Positions 14,452-18,000 of a stretch of 18,000 bases of DNA are shown here, piece by piece. Below the pieces are notes generated by a model that searched no databases, was not told where the DNA came from, and saw only the letters and a program-made list of their open reading frames with translations. This stretch comes from UBA8529 sp964390565. GTDB taxonomy: Bacteria; Bacteroidota; Bacteroidia; Bacteroidales; Tenuifilaceae. How positions within the stretch are numbered: the first letter of the stretch is position 1; the number at the start of each line of letters is the position of its first letter. Where the stretch lies: the NCBI GenBank assembly GCA_964390565.1, contig CAYMII010000052.1:1-18000 (forward strand), in the 5' to 3' direction. The translations under genes were made by a program, and so were the position numbers.

Positions 14452-15717
14452 ATGTTAGCACAAGAAATTCAACAAGTTGAAGAGCAGGTTACTCAGAAAT
14501 ACCAAATGCTCGAAAACCTAGAGGCATGGCTATTAAACAATGGCATCAATGAATCGTTTGCCCAGTTCTTTAAAGTAGCTATTTCGCTTGCAGTTATTGC
14601 GCTATTGGCGTTTATTGCTGATTATGTAACACGTAAAATCTTTTTAGTGGTAGTTGCAAGAATGGCAAAGAAAACCGAGACCGACTGGGATGATATACTT
14701 TTAGAACGTAAGTTCTTTCATAAACTAGCTCACTTTGCTCCAGCAATTGTAATTTACCTAACTATTGGTATAGCTTTATACGATTATTCTCCAAAGCTCA
14801 CTATTTTCTGTTATGATCTTACCAAAATTTATATGGTAATTGCAGCATTACTGGTCATTAACTCATTCCTTAATGCTGTTCACGACATATACCAAACTCT
14901 TCCTTTCGCGAAAAGTCGCCCGATAAAAGGTTACTTACAGGTTGTTAAAATTATTATCTATTTCTTTGGGGGCATCGTAATCATATCAATTCTTATCAAT
15001 AAAAACCCGGCAAACCTTTTAGTTGGATTAGGTGCTTCAGCCGCAATCTTGTTATTAGTTTTTAAAGATACAATACTAGGATTAGTTGCCTCAATTCAAC
15101 TCTCTGCAAACAACCTTGTTAAACCTGGCGATTGGATTGAAATGCCAGGCCGTAAGATTGATGGAACAGTTCTTGAAATTTCATTAAACACTGTAAAAGT
15201 TCAAAATTACGACCGCACAATTAACACAATTCCAACTTACGCACTCGTTTCCGAAAGTTTTCAAAACTGGCAAGGAATGGTTGATTCAGATGGGCGTTTA
15301 ATTAAAAGGTCGATTCTTTTTGATATGAAAAGTATTTCATTCTGCACCAAAGAGCAGATTGAAAGGTTTAGTAAAATTAGTTACATCAAAGAATATATCG
15401 AATCAAAGAAAAGTTCTTCTGAAAATGCACTAGTTACAAATCATGGCATCACCAACTTTGGAATTTTTAGAAAGTATGTTGAATCTTATCTAAAGAACAA
15501 CCCCAATGTAAATCAAGAGGCGACTCTAGTTGTCCGCCATCGTCAACCTTCGGAAAATGGGATGCCTCTTGAAATATATTGTTTTTCTAAAGAGAAATCG
15601 CTGGCTAGCTACGAAGAGGTTCAGTCTGAAATATTTGAACATATCCTATCGGTTATCCCTGAGTTTGGTCTTAAAGTATTCCAACGCCCATCGGGTGATG
15701 ATATAAAAGGAGCATAA
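14452..15717 (+). CDS. MscS-family mechanosensitive ion channel (YbdG/MscM-like)
   Basis: This 421-residue protein is close in size and layout to E. coli YbdG. Five membrane segments are predicted (about 40-66, 93-112, 118-146, 162-182 and 186-218). The last is the pore-lining helix with small residues, LLVGLGASAAILLLVFKDTILG. It continues into the conserved MscS beta-domain (LVKPGDWIEMPGRKIDGTVLEISLNTVKV, written here as separate blocks around 222-250), then NTIPTYALVSESFQNW. A cytoplasmic alpha-beta cage domain fills the C-terminus. Such channels open on membrane tension and release solutes during hypo-osmotic shock. It is a single-gene unit, with a clear Bacteroidota promoter 20 bases upstream and a strong terminator just downstream. 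The N-terminal 35 residues are glutamine- and glutamate-rich with a heptad-like pattern and may be a short helix. Confidence 0.93.
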   Translation: MLAQEIQQVEEQVTQKYQMLENLEAWLLNNGINESFAQFFKVAISLAVIALLAFIADYVTRKIFLVVVARMAKKTETDWDDILLERKFFHKLAHFAPAIVIYLTIGIALYDYSPKLTIFCYDLTKIYMVIAALLVINSFLNAVHDIYQTLPFAKSRPIKGYLQVVKIIIYFFGGIVIISILINKNPANLLVGLGASAAILLLVFKDTILGLVASIQLSANNLVKPGDWIEMPGRKIDGTVLEISLNTVKVQNYDRTINTIPTYALVSESFQNWQGMVDSDGRLIKRSILFDMKSISFCTKEQIERFSKISYIKEYIESKKSSSENALVTNHGITNFGIFRKYVESYLKNNPNVNQEATLVVRHRQPSENGMPLEIYCFSKEKSLASYEEVQSEIFEHILSVIPEFGLKVFQRPSGDDIKGA

Positions 15718-15738
15718 TTTTTTATTTTCACAAACTGA

Positions 15739-15772
15739 AACCTCAATAGTTTTTGCTATTGAGGTTTTTTTT
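15739..15772 (+). terminator. Rho-independent terminator after the mechanosensitive channel gene
   Basis: An 11-base-pair stem (15739-15749 with 15756-15766, arm AACCTCAATAG) encloses a 6-base loop. A run of eight T residues (15765-15772) overlaps the distal arm. It lies 22 bases past the stop. Confidence 0.92.
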
Positions 15773-15835
15773 GGTGTTTTATTCGCTTTTTTCTAAGGCG
15801 GGATTTTAGTACATTTATTGAAATATTTTTTTCAA

Positions 15836-16309
15836 ATGGAGAATAACGAAACATTAATGGATGAAGCCATCCAACTTGCCATTGACGGTGTGTTGGCAGC
15901 TAAAGGCGGCCCTTTTGGGGCAATTGTTGTTAAGGATGGCAAAATTATTGGTCGTGGTAACAACTCGGTTACCTCAACAGATGATCCTACAGCTCATGCT
16001 GAGGTAATGGCAATAAGGGACGCTTGCAAAAACCTTAAATCGTTTCAGTTAGACGGGTGCGAACTATACACATCTTGCGAGCCTTGCCCTATGTGCCTTG
16101 GTGCTATTTACTGGTCGAGAGTTGATAAGGTTTACTACTCAGCCACACGACACATGGCTTCTTATCACGGGTTTGACGACAGTTTTATCTATGATGAGGT
16201 AAACTTACCTTTCGAAAAACGCAAAATCCCTTTCATTCAGGTATCAGGCGATAAAGGAGTTGTACCTTTCAGAGAGTGGGATAAAAAGGATAATAGAATT
16301 GATTATTAG
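15836..16309 (+). CDS. guaD: Guanine deaminase (cytidine-deaminase-fold type)
   Basis: The protein has 157 residues from the ATG at 15836, close to the 156 of Bacillus subtilis guanine deaminase. An upstream TTG at 15818 adds six unrelated residues and is not used. It has the zinc-dependent deaminase signature. PTAHAEVMAI supplies zinc ligand H54 and proton shuttle E56, and SCEPCPMC supplies ligands C84 and C87. The C-terminal portion (YDEVNLPFEKRKIP, then a terminal DY) resembles the B. subtilis enzyme, in which the C-terminal tyrosine of the partner subunit closes the active site. The reaction is guanine plus water to xanthine plus ammonia, for purine salvage or nitrogen release in the cytoplasm. 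The tRNA adenosine deaminase TadA shares the fold but usually has a different C-terminus, so guanine deaminase is preferred. The patatin gene follows after 34 bases and is probably co-transcribed. Confidence 0.85.
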   Translation: MENNETLMDEAIQLAIDGVLAAKGGPFGAIVVKDGKIIGRGNNSVTSTDDPTAHAEVMAIRDACKNLKSFQLDGCELYTSCEPCPMCLGAIYWSRVDKVYYSATRHMASYHGFDDSFIYDEVNLPFEKRKIPFIQVSGDKGVVPFREWDKKDNRIDY

Positions 16310-16343
16310 AACATAAGTTAACGGCATTAAACCCAATTTTTCA

Positions 16344-17261
16344 ATGGCAAAAAGCACCTCAAAGAAAAGTATCGCGTTAGTTCTATCAAGTGGTGGCGCT
16401 CGAGGACTTGCACATATTGGGGTTATTGATGAGCTAGTTGAAAGGGGCTATCAAATCAACTCTATTGCAGGAAGTTCTATGGGCGCTTTGGTTGGTGGGC
16501 TTTACGCAACCAACAATCTCGATAAATTTAGGGATTGGATTGTTACCCTCGATAAACTCGCCATATTCAAATTAATCGACTTCACATTCAGCTCGCAGGG
16601 ATTTGTCAAGGGCGAAAAGATTTTTCATAAAATGCACGAAATGGGCATGATTCCAGATATCAATATTGAAGATCTGCCCATAAAGTTTACTGCAATTGCC
16701 ACCGATATTATCAAAAATCAAGAGGTAATCTTCGATTCAGGCAATCTCCATAAAGCAATTAGAGCATCCATATCTATTCCAAACGTTTTCACCCCAGTTG
16801 CAAGCACCGAAAGCGTTTTAGTTGATGGAGGAGTGCTGAACCCAATACCTATCAATAGAGTATCGAGAACAAAGAATGATATTCTTATTGCAGTTGATCT
16901 AAATTCCCTTGAACCATATATTAAGCCAAATTTACCGTCAAAGGAAAAAGCAAAGGTGGTTCATAGCGAACAAACCGCAAAACTTATCAAAAAGTGGGAT
17001 GATTTTTTCGGCAATAGTCATGGCGAAAAGCCCATAAAGCCTAGTAAAAATCTAAAACTTAGTTACATTGATATTCTTGTACGCTCTGTTCAATTAATGC
17101 AATCAAAACTGTCGCTTCAGTCTATCGAATCATACCCGCCTGATGTTTTGATAAATATCTCAAAAAACTCATGCGCTGTATTTGAGTTCTATCGAGGCGA
17201 AGAGATGATTGCCTATGGTCGCGAAGCGTGTAAATTGGCACTTGATAAGGCAGGGTTATAA
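16344..17261 (+). CDS. Patatin-like phospholipase (RssA-type)
   Basis: This 305-residue serine acyl hydrolase carries all patatin landmarks. The oxyanion-hole glycines and arginine lie in SSGGARGLAHIGV (15-27). The nucleophile elbow is GSSMG with S45. The catalytic aspartate D161 sits in VDGGVLNPIPI. There is no signal peptide and no surface-layer or barrel domain, so it is the short cytoplasmic kind (compare RssA/YchK) rather than the secreted PlpD/ExoU types. It would hydrolyse acyl esters of lipids; the physiological substrate is unknown. The region after residue 205 is lysine-rich and variable. It lies 34 bases after guanine deaminase on the same strand with no terminator between. Its stop overlaps the stop of the convergent RlmB-like gene by 3 bases (combined stop span 17256-17261), with no room for a separate terminator. 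Confidence 0.9.
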   Translation: MAKSTSKKSIALVLSSGGARGLAHIGVIDELVERGYQINSIAGSSMGALVGGLYATNNLDKFRDWIVTLDKLAIFKLIDFTFSSQGFVKGEKIFHKMHEMGMIPDINIEDLPIKFTAIATDIIKNQEVIFDSGNLHKAIRASISIPNVFTPVASTESVLVDGGVLNPIPINRVSRTKNDILIAVDLNSLEPYIKPNLPSKEKAKVVHSEQTAKLIKKWDDFFGNSHGEKPIKPSKNLKLSYIDILVRSVQLMQSKLSLQSIESYPPDVLINISKNSCAVFEFYRGEEMIAYGREACKLALDKAGL

Positions 17262-17999
17262 ACTCCTCTGCCTTACAACTTCGTAAATTAGAACCCCAGC
17301 AGCGACTGACACATTAAGCGATCCTATTTTTCCATGAATGGGAATTCGAACTAAACCATCAGCAAGTTTAAAAAGATCGGGCGAAACGCCAGTATCCTCA
17401 GCACCCATTACAACAGCAATTGGACCTTTAAGGTCAACATCATACAATACCTCAGAGCCTTTATCGGCAGTAACGAAAGTTCTGAAACCGCTATTCTTAA
17501 GAAAATTCAGTGTCATCTTTAAACTTCCAACCTTGCAAATTGGGATATGATGTAAAGCCCCAGCAGAGGTCTTAACTGCATCGGAACCCATTTGGGCAGC
17601 ACCTTTGGCTGGAACAATAATAGCATCGACTCCTGCACATTCGGCGGTGCGGACAATAGCCCCAAAGTTTCGGACATCAGTTACCCTATCGAGAATGAGC
17701 AGGAATGGGTCTTTCCCACTTTCGAAAATGGTTGGCACCAATGTCTCCAACTCCGCAAACTCAACTGGTGTAATAAAAGCCACAACCCCCTGATGATTTC
17801 TATTTCCGAACTTTGCAAAGCGCTCATAGGGAACAAACTGATAAGGGATACCCTTCTCGTTAAGCAACTTCATAAGTTCAGCAGCCAACTCGCCAACCAA
17901 ACCCTGCTTAATTAAAAGTTTATCGATCTGTTTACCTGAGTTAATCGCCTCAATTACAGGGCGAATTCCGTATATCGAATCATCAAATTCTTTTGACAT
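17256..17999 (-). CDS. rlmB: RlmB/TrmH-family 23S rRNA (guanosine-2'-O)-methyltransferase
   Basis: This 247-residue SpoU/TrmH-class SPOUT methyltransferase is complete, its ATG lying at 17997-17999, one base from the window edge. Residues about 8-80 form the substrate-binding domain (IYGIRPVIEAI, later GNRNHQGVVAF). The catalytic SPOUT domain shows motif 1 as LDRVTDVRNFGAIVRTAE with N111 and R117, motif 2 as VVMGAEDTGVS (197-206), and motif 3 as IPIHGKIGSLNVSVAAGV with N229. E. coli RlmB methylates the 2'-hydroxyl of G2251 in the 23S rRNA P-loop. The closely related YacO/TrmH-3 subgroup cannot be separated by eye, so the exact target is a family-level inference. Its promoter lies outside the window. 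It is convergent with the patatin gene. Confidence 0.9.
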   Translation of the reverse strand: MSKEFDDSIYGIRPVIEAINSGKQIDKLLIKQGLVGELAAELMKLLNEKGIPYQFVPYERFAKFGNRNHQGVVAFITPVEFAELETLVPTIFESGKDPFLLILDRVTDVRNFGAIVRTAECAGVDAIIVPAKGAAQMGSDAVKTSAGALHHIPICKVGSLKMTLNFLKNSGFRTFVTADKGSEVLYDVDLKGPIAVVMGAEDTGVSPDLFKLADGLVRIPIHGKIGSLNVSVAAGVLIYEVVRQRSL

Positions 18000-18000
18000 G

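Noticed and set aside
15818..15835. Six-residue extension of guanine deaminase from a TTG
   Set aside because: The ATG at 15836 gives a length and N-terminus matching the B. subtilis enzyme.
1..18000. CRISPR arrays, tRNA or rRNA genes, insertion sequences, defence islands
   Set aside because: No spaced direct repeats, clover-leaf-like sequences, transposase genes or defence-family proteins were seen on either strand.

Overview
The window reads as ordinary chromosome of an AT-rich Bacteroidota bacterium, probably in or near the Bacteroidales. The evidence is a TonB-dependent receptor with a carboxypeptidase-regulatory-like N-terminal domain, a DUF3127 protein, a secreted M64 peptidase, a lack of Shine-Dalgarno sequences before start codons, and several promoters of the Bacteroidota type (TTTG, about 18-21 bases, then TAnnTTTG). 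There are no insertion sequences, phage genes, tRNA or rRNA genes, or CRISPR arrays. No compositional break suggesting a recent island was noticed by eye.

Layout. (1) 1-750, plus: 3' part of an ABC-2 exporter permease, whose stop overlaps the convergent DsrE-like gene. (2) 747-4468, minus: TonB-dependent receptor, closely followed by a TIGR01777/YfcH-type epimerase and a DsrE-like protein with its own promoter. (3) 4550-7763, minus: an LTA-synthase/sulfatase-family membrane protein, a short ORF homologous to that protein's own C-terminus, then an exported MORN-repeat protein ending at a strong terminator. (4) 7808-9758, minus: a regulator with sigma-54-activator architecture whose key AAA+ residues are altered. 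(5) 10056-11595: tlyA and mnmD, two RNA-modification enzymes transcribed divergently from a short shared promoter region. (6) 11732-12871, plus: an FKBP-type prolyl isomerase lipoprotein, a terminator, and a DUF3127 protein with an SSB-like acidic tail. A bidirectional terminator separates these from the convergent M64 peptidase gene (12923-14194). (7) 14399-17261, plus: a YbdG-like mechanosensitive channel with a clear promoter and terminator, then guanine deaminase and a patatin-like phospholipase. (8) 17256-17999, minus: an RlmB/TrmH-family rRNA methyltransferase, overlapping the phospholipase stop.

How the genes fit together. The cell-envelope genes (exporter permease, TonB receptor, LTA-synthase-like enzyme, MORN protein, FKBP lipoprotein, M64 peptidase, mechanosensitive channel, patatin) are interspersed with RNA-modification genes (tlyA, mnmD, rlmB). 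They do not form one obvious pathway. No large undescribed multi-gene system is visible. The two most unusual items are the degenerate sigma-54-type regulator (7860-9758) and the orphan second C-terminus of the LTA-synthase-like protein (5395-5664). The DUF3127 protein with an SSB-like tail is third.
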